The translations under genes and the position numbers were made by a program. Source: Bythopirellula sp041737835 (lineage in GTDB: Bacteria > Planctomycetota > Planctomycetia > Pirellulales > Lacipirellulaceae). From it: a stretch of DNA of 64,000 nucleotides. Where the stretch lies: assembly GCA_041737835.1 (NCBI GenBank), contig JBGSQY010000031.1, one strand, 5' to 3'. Below are positions 1-7,957 of the stretch, piece after piece; the first letter of the stretch is position 1, and each line of letters starts with the position of its first letter. The notes beneath the pieces are model-generated. The model was not told the DNA's origin and did no database searches. It saw nothing but the letters and a program-made list of their open reading frames with translations.

Positions 1-1
1 T

Positions 2-1111
2 GCCTACATCATCCAGAATCAGCAAGCGACTTTAAAAGAATCCGGTGATGAGGAAGCACTTGCCGCGGGAGCGGGGGAAACACCCGTCGTCGATGCGGGC
101 GTCACAGTCGAAGACATTGCCGCCGATGCCCAATCTCTTCACAACCAACTTGCCAATTTGGAAGTCTCGCTGCGCCAACTGGGTATGCAACAAGACCGTT
201 CGGATTTGGCCGTGTTCGCCGCAAATCGCATGGTCGAAACGCGCGACTTGATCGCTTCGACCTCGGAATGGATGCGGCAACTCAAACAGCATCAAGATGG
301 GAATTATCAGAACGCCGCGGAAGTCGAGCAATATCGGCTCGCCACGCAGACGGACGAAATGGCGGGTAAGCTCGCTAATCTGGAACAGCAGATGTCCGCT
401 CTGCTGCAGCGCGTGGATAACAAGATTCCCGAGGAAATTGCCTTGAAGTCACGGGAGTTGTTGGCGTCTCTCGACGAGCAGGCAGGTCCCAATCAATTGT
501 CGGCCGTTTATGCCTTGCGACGCAATCAACTCCCCCGCGCCGTGGAACGTCAAGCTACGGCGCTCGAAGCGATCGAGAAGGCCGGCAAGGATTATGATGA
601 ATTGATCCAATTGGCCATCAAAGAACTCGACAAACTCCCGGTGCAAGATCCGATCGCCAGCTTGCTTGAAGACCCCACGCTTGACGAATTGTTGGCCGGT
701 TTGGAGCAAGAGTTCGCGATTGAAGAACTCTTGGGAATTCCGAATCGGCCATCGAACTTGCAAATTAGCGGCGACTTCATGCGATTGGGGGGAGACAACT
801 CGGTCGCCACCGCCAGTAACCAGCGGATGATGATGAATCAGATGCTGCAACAACAGCGGATGCGGCAACGTCGGCTGGATCGTGCTTATCGCCGCGCGGT
901 GGCTCGTGCCCTGAAAGAAGGCGAAGCGATCGAAGCGCCGGATGATGAATTGGAACTTGCCAAGGAAACGGTCGATTGGAACGTACTGCTATCGCAACTC
1001 GGAGACGATTTGGAACAGGGGGCGGATAAAGCTCCTCCTGAGCGTTACCGCCGTGCCATCGAACAATACTTCCGCCAGATTAGCCGGCCTGAAAATTCTC
1101 AATTGGACTGA
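2..1111 (+). CDS. Coiled-coil protein of unknown function, 5' end outside window
   Basis: The reading frame is already open at base 2, so the true start lies upstream; 369 codons are visible, ending in TGA at 1109-1111. The visible part has no signal peptide and no catalytic motif I recognise. It is rich in Glu, Gln, Leu and Arg with long predicted helices (NLEQQMSALLQRV, RQATALEAIEKAGKDYDEL), a Met/Gln/Arg-rich stretch (MMMNQMLQQQRMRQRR) and an acidic patch near the C-terminus. It ends 16 bases before the first of three exported repeat proteins on the same strand, so co-transcription is likely. Similar coiled-coil proteins sit beside squalene-cyclase-like repeat genes in other planctomycetes (family knowledge, from memory). 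Function unknown. Confidence 0.8.
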   Translation, partial: AYIIQNQQATLKESGDEEALAAGAGETPVVDAGVTVEDIAADAQSLHNQLANLEVSLRQLGMQQDRSDLAVFAANRMVETRDLIASTSEWMRQLKQHQDGNYQNAAEVEQYRLATQTDEMAGKLANLEQQMSALLQRVDNKIPEEIALKSRELLASLDEQAGPNQLSAVYALRRNQLPRAVERQATALEAIEKAGKDYDELIQLAIKELDKLPVQDPIASLLEDPTLDELLAGLEQEFAIEELLGIPNRPSNLQISGDFMRLGGDNSVATASNQRMMMNQMLQQQRMRQRRLDRAYRRAVARALKEGEAIEAPDDELELAKETVDWNVLLSQLGDDLEQGADKAPPERYRRAIEQYFRQISRPENSQLD

Positions 1112-1127
1112 GATTGAATTGACAACA

Positions 1128-2315
1128 ATGCTAAAGCTGAATTTCAAGAAACGATTATTTTACGTATCGCTCGCGATGCTGTTGGGTTACTGTTTCCATA
1201 CTGCAAGTGCGGGCGAATACGAAGCACCGGCCGATGATGTTCTCACGGAAGAAGAGTGGCAAGCCCTCGATCAATCCGTAGAAAAGGGTTTGGCTTGGTT
1301 AGCGAGTCAACAACAGCCCGACGGCTCGTTCCCCACGATGCCGTTTGGTCAGCCCGGTGTGACAGCACTTTGCGAACTGGCCTTTTTGTCGCATGGTCAT
1401 GTTCCCGATGAAGGCGAATACGGCGAACGGCTTCATAAGGCGATTGACTACGTCGCGGGCTGCCAAAAAGAAAGCGGCTTGATAGCGCTGGTCTCACCGG
1501 GCGGCGCCACGATTAACAGGAACATTCCCCATCTGCACGGCAGCACCGCGTCTTATAACCACGCGATTGCTATGTTGGCTCTTACTGAAAATTATGCCAT
1601 GGGTGGGGCCTCGGTTGCCGAACAGCTTGATCCCGTCATTAGCAAAGCCCTTCAAGCGACTTTGCAGATGCAAAAGTGGGACAAACGCCGCAATGTCGAT
1701 GAAGGGGGTTGGCGGTACATCAATGTCACCCCCGAAATTTCCGAGGCGCTGGATTCGGACTTGTCCGCGACGGGTTGGCATCTCATGTCATTGCGTTCCG
1801 CCAAGAATGCGGGCTTCGACGTGCCGCAGGAGCCAATCGACGATGCCGTTGGTTTTGTCCGGCGGTGTTTTATTCCCGACTACGGTGCGTTCTTGCTGTT
1901 TTCGTCGAAATCCGATCACCGCAGCCGGGGCATGGCGGGGGCGGGAATTTTGGCACTCGCTCATGCGGGCCTGCACGACGCCCCCGAAACCAAGGAAGCT
2001 GGCGATTGGATCCTGAAATATGGCTTCACTAACTACAACGTCCAAGAAACTTTTGGCAAAGTAGGTTTCGTCGACGACAGATATCACTATAGTGCATTTA
2101 ACTGCTGTCAGGCGATGTACCAACTGGGGGGAGATTATTGGCGGGAATTTTTTCCACCCCTGGCGCGGACCTTGATTGCAAACCAGAATCCTGATGGCTC
2201 CTGGAATCCCGAAAGCCATTTCGATGACAGACCTTACGGCAACTCTTACACGACGGCGTTGGTGCTGTTGTCGTTGGGTGCCCCTAATCAGCTTATTCCG
2301 ATCTTTCAGCGTTAA
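1128..2315 (+). CDS. Exported prenyltransferase/squalene-cyclase-like repeat protein, copy 1
   Basis: A 395-residue protein. I start it at ATG 1128, because the peptide that follows (MLKLNFKKRLFYVSLAML, then a segment ending TASA) is a good signal peptide; the frame stays open upstream but overlaps the previous gene. The mature part carries the QQQPDGSFP and QNPDGSW repeats of the alpha-alpha barrel shared by squalene-hopene cyclases and protein prenyltransferases. At the position where cyclases have the DXDD acid motif it reads DSDLSATGW, so classical cyclase chemistry is doubtful. It ends in GAPNQLIPIFQR, a tail shared with the next two genes. Function unknown; probably a periplasmic or surface barrel. 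Confidence 0.85.
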   Translation: MLKLNFKKRLFYVSLAMLLGYCFHTASAGEYEAPADDVLTEEEWQALDQSVEKGLAWLASQQQPDGSFPTMPFGQPGVTALCELAFLSHGHVPDEGEYGERLHKAIDYVAGCQKESGLIALVSPGGATINRNIPHLHGSTASYNHAIAMLALTENYAMGGASVAEQLDPVISKALQATLQMQKWDKRRNVDEGGWRYINVTPEISEALDSDLSATGWHLMSLRSAKNAGFDVPQEPIDDAVGFVRRCFIPDYGAFLLFSSKSDHRSRGMAGAGILALAHAGLHDAPETKEAGDWILKYGFTNYNVQETFGKVGFVDDRYHYSAFNCCQAMYQLGGDYWREFFPPLARTLIANQNPDGSWNPESHFDDRPYGNSYTTALVLLSLGAPNQLIPIFQR

Positions 2316-2329
2316 GAGGTGCGTGCATC

Positions 2330-3481
2330 GTGCCGCGACTTTTGCTGTTGTGTGGATTGATGTTGTTCGTGACCAATGCTTGCCTAGCGCAAGGTTTGGA
2401 CGATGTGCTTTCTGAAAAAGAGTGGGAAGACGTTGATCGGGCGGTGTCACGTGGATTGGTTTGGCTTTCCAAACAACAGCAGCCCGACGGCTCGTTCCCG
2501 ACGTTGCCTTATGGCCAACCGGCGATCTCGGCATTGTGCGAAATGGCATTTCTTTCGCACGGACATCTTCCTGGTGAAGGCAAATACGGAGATCAACTCA
2601 CCAAAACCGTCAACTATGTTGCTCGTTGCCAAAAACAAAATGGCTTGGTGACGCTAATCGGTCCAAATGGCCCCACGATTACCCGCCAAGTGGGCCACGA
2701 AATTGGCAGCGTGGCAAGTTACAACCACGCGATTGGTTCCTTGGTGCTCAGCGAGAACTATTCGGTGGGCGGAAGTGACGTCGCGCAAAAGCTCGAACCG
2801 GTCATCGAAAAGTCGATCTCTGCGGCGCTGCTCATGCAGCGTTGGCCCAAACGCCGTGACATCGATTTTGGCGGCTGGCGGTATGTCGACGTGTTCAGCG
2901 GCGAGGAAGAGGATTTTGATTCTGATTTGTCGCTCACAGGTTGGTATCTCATGTTCCTGCGTTCCGCCAAAAACGCAGGATTCGACGTGCCACAAGAACC
3001 CATAGACGACGCTGTTGGGTTCGTGCAGCGGTGCTTTCAGACCGATTATGGAATCTTTCAGCTCATGGCGACACGGGCAAATCGTCAGAGCCGTGGTATG
3101 GCAGGGGCAGGCATTTTGGCGCTCGCGCACGCTGGCCGTCATCGCTCCCCCGAGGCCAAAGCCGCTGGTGACTGGATCTTGCGCTACGATTTCGACCAGT
3201 ACAACGGTCTGGAAACTTTCGGCAGGACAGGCTGGATCGACGATCGCTACCACTACAGCGCGTTCAATTGCTGCCAGGGGATGTATCAAATGGGCGGCGA
3301 CTACTGGCGGGAGTTCTTCCCACCGCTGGCTCGAACTCTCGTCGCTAATCAGCAGCCCGACGGCTCGTGGTCTCAAGAAAGTCATACCGCGGATGCCAAA
3401 TACGGCAACGCATACACAACCGCGCTCGCGATTCTGTCGTTAGGCGCACCGAATCAGTTGTTGCCTGTGTTTCAGCGTTGA
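2330..3481 (+). CDS. Exported prenyltransferase/squalene-cyclase-like repeat protein, copy 2
   Basis: A 383-residue protein starting at GTG 2330, chosen because AGAGGT at 2315-2320 is well spaced and MPRLLLLCGLMLFVTNACLA is a clear signal peptide. It is closely related to copy 1: both share QQQPDGSFPT near the N-terminus, SAKNAGFDVPQEPIDDAVGF in the middle, SRGMAGAGILALAHAG, DDRYHYSAFNCCQ and a GAPNQLLPVFQR ending. It has DSDLSLTGW instead of a cyclase DXDD motif. It lies 14 bases after copy 1, so one transcript is likely. The two copies look like a recent tandem duplication. Confidence 0.85.
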   Translation: MPRLLLLCGLMLFVTNACLAQGLDDVLSEKEWEDVDRAVSRGLVWLSKQQQPDGSFPTLPYGQPAISALCEMAFLSHGHLPGEGKYGDQLTKTVNYVARCQKQNGLVTLIGPNGPTITRQVGHEIGSVASYNHAIGSLVLSENYSVGGSDVAQKLEPVIEKSISAALLMQRWPKRRDIDFGGWRYVDVFSGEEEDFDSDLSLTGWYLMFLRSAKNAGFDVPQEPIDDAVGFVQRCFQTDYGIFQLMATRANRQSRGMAGAGILALAHAGRHRSPEAKAAGDWILRYDFDQYNGLETFGRTGWIDDRYHYSAFNCCQGMYQMGGDYWREFFPPLARTLVANQQPDGSWSQESHTADAKYGNAYTTALAILSLGAPNQLLPVFQR

Positions 3482-3517
3482 GGTTTTTGCTTATTTAACC
3501 TTTTGGCATGCCAAACC

Positions 3518-4687
3518 ATGAAGCGCCTGCTCATTGCTGTGGGAATTCTTATCGCAGTTTCTGTGAATAGTTTTTCACAGCAACGTGATTCCAATTGGCA
3601 GCCCGTGGAAGTTGCAGCCGACGTTCTCTCCGCCGAAGAGTGGGAATCCGTGGATGAGTCCGTCGACCTAGGGCTTCAGTGGCTGGCGCGACAACAGAAC
3701 CCCGATGGCTCGTTTCCGTCCATGCCTCATGCGCAACCGGGCGTGACCAGTTTGTGTGTATTAGCCTTCATGGCACATGGCCATGTCCCCGGGCAAGGCA
3801 AATACGGCACGGAGCTTGATAAGGCGATCGACTACATCGTCGGGTGCCAAAAACGCAACGGATTGTTGGCCCTTGTCGCCCCCAACGGCGAAACGCTTAG
3901 CCGCAATGTCGATCACGAAATCGGCTACACCGTGGTTTACAACCACGCGATCGGCGCCCTAGTGCTTTGCGAATCCTACGCCATGAACGGTGCCAAGCGT
4001 GCCGAGCAAATCGAGCCGTTTATCCTGCACGCCTTGGATGCGACGCTCGAGATGCAGAACTGGCCGAAAGATTACGAAGTCGACGAAGGGGGCTGGCGTT
4101 ATTTGGATGATTACGACGACCGCGACTCGGATTTATCGGTGACGGGTTGGCAACTTATGTTCCTCCGATCAGCCAAGAACGCTGGCTTCGACGTCGCGGA
4201 CGAGCCAATCACTCGGGCCATCGGCTATGTCCGTCGCTGTTTCCGGCGCGAAGCGGGGAGCTTTTCTTACAAAACCGGGCCTGAAGAACGCATTTCGCGC
4301 GGCATGTCGGGGGCAGGAGTCCTTGCGCTCGCCCATGCAGGTTTGCACGGCACGCCCGAGGCGAAACGCGCCGGCGAATGGATCCTGCAAAGTGGATTCG
4401 ACGAATATAATGGTTACGGTGGTATGAGCGTCAGTCGGCGCGACGACGATCGCTACCACTATGGGTTGCTAACTTGCTGCCAAGCGATGTATCAATTGGG
4501 GGGAGCGCCGTGGCACGAGTTTTACCCCAGAACCGTGCAGGCAGTACTCGCCGGTCAAAGTGCCGAAGGCTATTGGCAGCCCGAAAATCATGGGCGTGAT
4601 ACCTATTTTGGCAATGCCTATACGTCGGCCATTTGTCTGTTGGCGTTGGGAGCACCTAATCAATTGCTCCCTGTCTTTCAACGCTAA
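3518..4687 (+). CDS. Exported prenyltransferase/squalene-cyclase-like repeat protein, copy 3
   Basis: A 389-residue protein. I place the start at ATG 3518 (MKRLLIAVGILIAVSVNSF signal peptide); an in-frame TTG at 3503 is less likely. The repeat and middle motifs match copies 1 and 2 (QQNPDGSFPSMP, SDLSVTGWQLMFLRSAKNA, DDRYHYGLLTCCQ, GAPNQLLPVFQR), but it is the most diverged: PHAQPGV replaces FGQPGV and the region around 4230-4300 differs. This suggests two rounds of duplication, with copy 3 splitting off first. The paired Cys in the CCQ motif is kept in all three. Function unknown. Confidence 0.85.
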   Translation: MKRLLIAVGILIAVSVNSFSQQRDSNWQPVEVAADVLSAEEWESVDESVDLGLQWLARQQNPDGSFPSMPHAQPGVTSLCVLAFMAHGHVPGQGKYGTELDKAIDYIVGCQKRNGLLALVAPNGETLSRNVDHEIGYTVVYNHAIGALVLCESYAMNGAKRAEQIEPFILHALDATLEMQNWPKDYEVDEGGWRYLDDYDDRDSDLSVTGWQLMFLRSAKNAGFDVADEPITRAIGYVRRCFRREAGSFSYKTGPEERISRGMSGAGVLALAHAGLHGTPEAKRAGEWILQSGFDEYNGYGGMSVSRRDDDRYHYGLLTCCQAMYQLGGAPWHEFYPRTVQAVLAGQSAEGYWQPENHGRDTYFGNAYTSAICLLALGAPNQLLPVFQR

Positions 4688-4827
4688 TCTTTCTGATTTG
4701 TCATGCACGAGCTAGTGATTCAAGGCTCAAGATCGTGCCTGGTCGACACTGCGCTTTCCCTGAACGAACTCCGTAGTTAAACTGAAATTCCGCGATACAT
4801 AAGCAAGTCGAGAGCCCTGGGATCCCC

Positions 4828-7686
4828 ATGCCCGAGTTGGTCAAACCCATCAAAGATTTGCAGATCGAGCTGGCACAGCTTCGCCGCAGCGAGAGCCAGC
4901 TCAAGGAACGCCAAGTCGTTCTATTGCGATTGGCCCTTTCGCAGCAGAATCCCAACCAATCGTTCGATGCCAAGCTTCGCACGTTCACCAAAGAAGTCGG
5001 CAATTTCCTGCACGTTGAGCGTACCAGCATCTGGTTTCTTGACCGCGACAACACGGCGCTGCGCTGTTTGAACCTCTACGTTCGCAGCGATGATCAGCAC
5101 TTTGCGGGGGGAGAACTTCCTACCAAGCAATTTCCTCGCTACCTTTCTTTCTTAGCTCAGGAAGGGGTGATCGCGGCCGATTATGCCCCTACCGACGTTC
5201 AAACAGAAGAGTTCGACAAAAACTATTTGGCCAAGCACGGCATCACTTCGATGCTCGATACGCCTTTGCGTGTGGGTGAGCGACTTCGTGGCGTTCTGTG
5301 TTGCGAACATGTTGGTGAGCCGCGGCATTGGACCGAAGAGGATCGAGAATTTGTCATTTCCTTAGCCGACTTGGCTTCGCTGACCCTGGCGACCCACGAT
5401 GTCGGCCGTACTGAGGAGATGCTGCGCGCTTTATTGGACTCGGCCGCTCAAGGCGTGGTGGCCGTCGACGAGAATGGCCAAATCGCGCTGGTAAACTCGC
5501 TTGTCGAGCTGATGTTTCTCTACAAGCGTGACGAACTGTTGGGGCAGCCACTGGAAATCCTGATTCCTCACGACTTGTGCGATTCCTATCTCCGATCGCT
5601 CGCGGATAAGGTCGATGGCCGACACACGCTCGTCCCTCCCGTCGGAAAATACTTCCACGGCCAGCGCAAAGATGGCAGCGAGTTTCCATTGGAAATCGCT
5701 TTAAGCGATGTGCAACTTCACGACGAACGCATGTCCCTTGCCCTGCTGACCGATGCCACGCAGCGGGTGCAAATTGAACAGCGACTCATTAAAAGCGAAG
5801 AACTTTACCGGAGCGTTGTGGAGGATCAGGTCGATTTGATCGCCCGTTACACGCCCGACGGCATTCGCGTTTTTGCCAACGACGCCTATTGCCGATTTCT
5901 GGGGAAGAGCCGGCGTGAATTGATTGGTCGGCCTTTGTGGGAGCATATTCCTCCCGAAGATCACGACCGCATGCGCGAGAATTTCGCACGGCTCACCAAG
6001 GACAATCCTGTTCTCTACTACGAACATTGCGACGTGACCAACGGCAAAGTGGTCGTGAATCAATGGATCGACCGGGCGATTTTCGATGCCAATGGCAACT
6101 TGCGCGAAATCCAGTGCATTGGCCGCGACGTTACAAAACAGCGGGCAACCGAGGAGCGCTTGACCGCGGCCGAGCGGATGGAATCGATCGCCATGCTCGC
6201 CAGCGGGATCGCCCACGATTTCAATAACTTGCTGACACCGATCTTGATCTATTCGGAAAATCTGCAAACACGCCTGCGCGAAGGCAGCATCGAAGCCAAT
6301 CAGGTGCAACAGATTTACCTAGCCGCGGATCGCGCGAAAACGCTTGTGCGCCAGATTCTCACCTTTGGCCGCAAGGGGGAACGTGCCGAGCGAGTGCCGA
6401 CTCAAGTCACGGCGATGCTCAACGACGCCTTGCAGTTGATTAGGATGTCGGTCCCTCCGCATATTCGCTTGGAAATTCAAATCGACGAAGATTGCGGCAT
6501 CATCAATTCCGACGCTGCGGAACTCTATCAAGTTTTGTCCAACCTGTGCAGCAACGCCTGTTATGTCATGAAGCAGGGAGGCACGCTGACCGTCTCGGCT
6601 CATAAGAAGCATTTCGAGGCCGACGATTTCCCGGCGGGGGAGTACGTCGAAATCAGCGTCAAGGATACGGGCCAAGGAATTTCTCCCGCCGATTTGAACC
6701 GCATTTTCGATCCGTTCTTTACCACGAAGCCCGACGGCGAAGGGACCGGGCTGGGACTCTCGGTCGTTCACGGCACGGTTCAAGACCTGGGGGGCACGAT
6801 CAAGGTTGAAAGCCACGTCGGCAAAGGAACGACCTTCGTGGTGCTCTTGCCGTGCATCGATCAAAACCAACTCGACGATCGCAACGGCCAAACATCCGAG
6901 CAAGGTGTCATGAAATCGCATATCTTGCTCGTGGACGACGACGATCTGGCGCTCAAGTCGATGCAGCTTGTGCTGAAGCAACTGGGGCATCAAGTGACGG
7001 CTTGTAGTTCCGCCCAAGAGGCCCTGTCGTGCATGGCACACACTCGCGAACCTTTCGACGTGCTGCTCTCCGATTTTACGATGCCCAGAATGTCGGGATT
7101 GGAGCTTGCCGAACATGTTCATAGCCGTCATCCTAAGTTACCGATCCTGCTGATCACGGGGGACGCAGGGCAAGTCGATGAAGATGCCGCCAAACTGGCC
7201 GGAATCAGCGGTTTCATCGCCAAGCCGGCAGGATCGCGCGAATTGAGCGCTGCTCTCTGTCAAATCCACAAGTCTGCATGCGCTTCTCCACCTACCACTA
7301 TGACTGAACCTACCTCTGAAGCCGAGCAACATGTGCTCGTCATCGACGATAATGAACTTGTGCGCAGCTCGCTCTTGAGTTTGCTCAAAACGATTGGCTT
7401 CGAGCCACACGCCGCCGCGAGCATGAGCGAGGCTCGGCAAATCCTCGAAAAACAGCCCGTCGATGCAGTGATCGTGGATCACTTTCTCGAAGGGGAAAAT
7501 GGCTTCGAGGAAGCGCCACGGTTGTTCGCCTCATCCCGCGCGGCCAATGGCCATGTTCCGCTGCTCGTGGGAATGACCGGCTCGGAATATCAGCCACAAG
7601 GTGACGAACACCAGTTCGACGCCTTCCTCACGAAACCCTTCACGGCAGATCAGCTCCGCGATGTGCTCTCCATCAATCGTGCTTGA
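4828..7686 (+). CDS. Hybrid sensor histidine kinase (GAF-PAS-PAS-HisKA-HATPase-REC-REC)
   Basis: A 952-residue cytoplasmic sensor kinase. A short coiled coil (1-35) leads to a GAF domain (about 40-195), two PAS domains (about 200-320 and 325-445), a HisKA domain with phosphoacceptor His463 in IAHDFNNLL, and a HATPase domain with N box (SNLCSNACY), G1 (DTGQGI), F box (FDPFFTTK) and G2 (GTGLGLSVVHG). Two receivers follow, with phosphoacceptors Asp749 (LSDFTMP) and Asp884 (VDHFLEG). No transmembrane segment is visible. The HDFNN H-box and receivers behind the kinase are typical of hybrid kinases. No response regulator with an output domain lies nearby, so the output partner is elsewhere. The ligand is unknown. 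Confidence 0.93.
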   Translation: MPELVKPIKDLQIELAQLRRSESQLKERQVVLLRLALSQQNPNQSFDAKLRTFTKEVGNFLHVERTSIWFLDRDNTALRCLNLYVRSDDQHFAGGELPTKQFPRYLSFLAQEGVIAADYAPTDVQTEEFDKNYLAKHGITSMLDTPLRVGERLRGVLCCEHVGEPRHWTEEDREFVISLADLASLTLATHDVGRTEEMLRALLDSAAQGVVAVDENGQIALVNSLVELMFLYKRDELLGQPLEILIPHDLCDSYLRSLADKVDGRHTLVPPVGKYFHGQRKDGSEFPLEIALSDVQLHDERMSLALLTDATQRVQIEQRLIKSEELYRSVVEDQVDLIARYTPDGIRVFANDAYCRFLGKSRRELIGRPLWEHIPPEDHDRMRENFARLTKDNPVLYYEHCDVTNGKVVVNQWIDRAIFDANGNLREIQCIGRDVTKQRATEERLTAAERMESIAMLASGIAHDFNNLLTPILIYSENLQTRLREGSIEANQVQQIYLAADRAKTLVRQILTFGRKGERAERVPTQVTAMLNDALQLIRMSVPPHIRLEIQIDEDCGIINSDAAELYQVLSNLCSNACYVMKQGGTLTVSAHKKHFEADDFPAGEYVEISVKDTGQGISPADLNRIFDPFFTTKPDGEGTGLGLSVVHGTVQDLGGTIKVESHVGKGTTFVVLLPCIDQNQLDDRNGQTSEQGVMKSHILLVDDDDLALKSMQLVLKQLGHQVTACSSAQEALSCMAHTREPFDVLLSDFTMPRMSGLELAEHVHSRHPKLPILLITGDAGQVDEDAAKLAGISGFIAKPAGSRELSAALCQIHKSACASPPTTMTEPTSEAEQHVLVIDDNELVRSSLLSLLKTIGFEPHAAASMSEARQILEKQPVDAVIVDHFLEGENGFEEAPRLFASSRAANGHVPLLVGMTGSEYQPQGDEHQFDAFLTKPFTADQLRDVLSINRA

Positions 7687-7957
7687 GCGCATTCTTAGCG
7701 CCGTGTGTTCAATTCTTCCAACTTGTCCAACTCTTCCAACTTGGCAGGGATTATTTGTGATTTCAAATTCATGAAAAAAATGAAACCACGAATAAAACGA
7801 ATCACACGAATACGCGGCCGATTGCCAGATACGCGTCCGCCTTCGGTGGATTCCGGCGTACAAAGCCACAGTACTATAGGCCATCGTCCACGTTCATCTT
7901 TTACCACAAGCGCGCGGCCAAATCGCCTGGCCAAAATGGAAATGCAAGAATAAAAAA
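7687..7957. other. Intergenic region with degenerate short repeats
   Basis: This gap holds no convincing gene. At 7708-7743 the unit TTCCAACTTG / TCCAACTC recurs three to four times. From about 7750 to 7830 the DNA is A-rich with repeated ACGAAT-like words (ACGAATAAAACGAATCACAC). A small ORF reads through both repeats but has low-complexity composition and no signal peptide or domain. The stretch may be a decayed extragenic repeat. Confidence 0.4.

Noticed and set aside
1128..4687. Naming the three repeat proteins squalene-hopene cyclases.
   Set aside because: They are exported, about 390 residues rather than over 600, and lack the DXDD catalytic motif.
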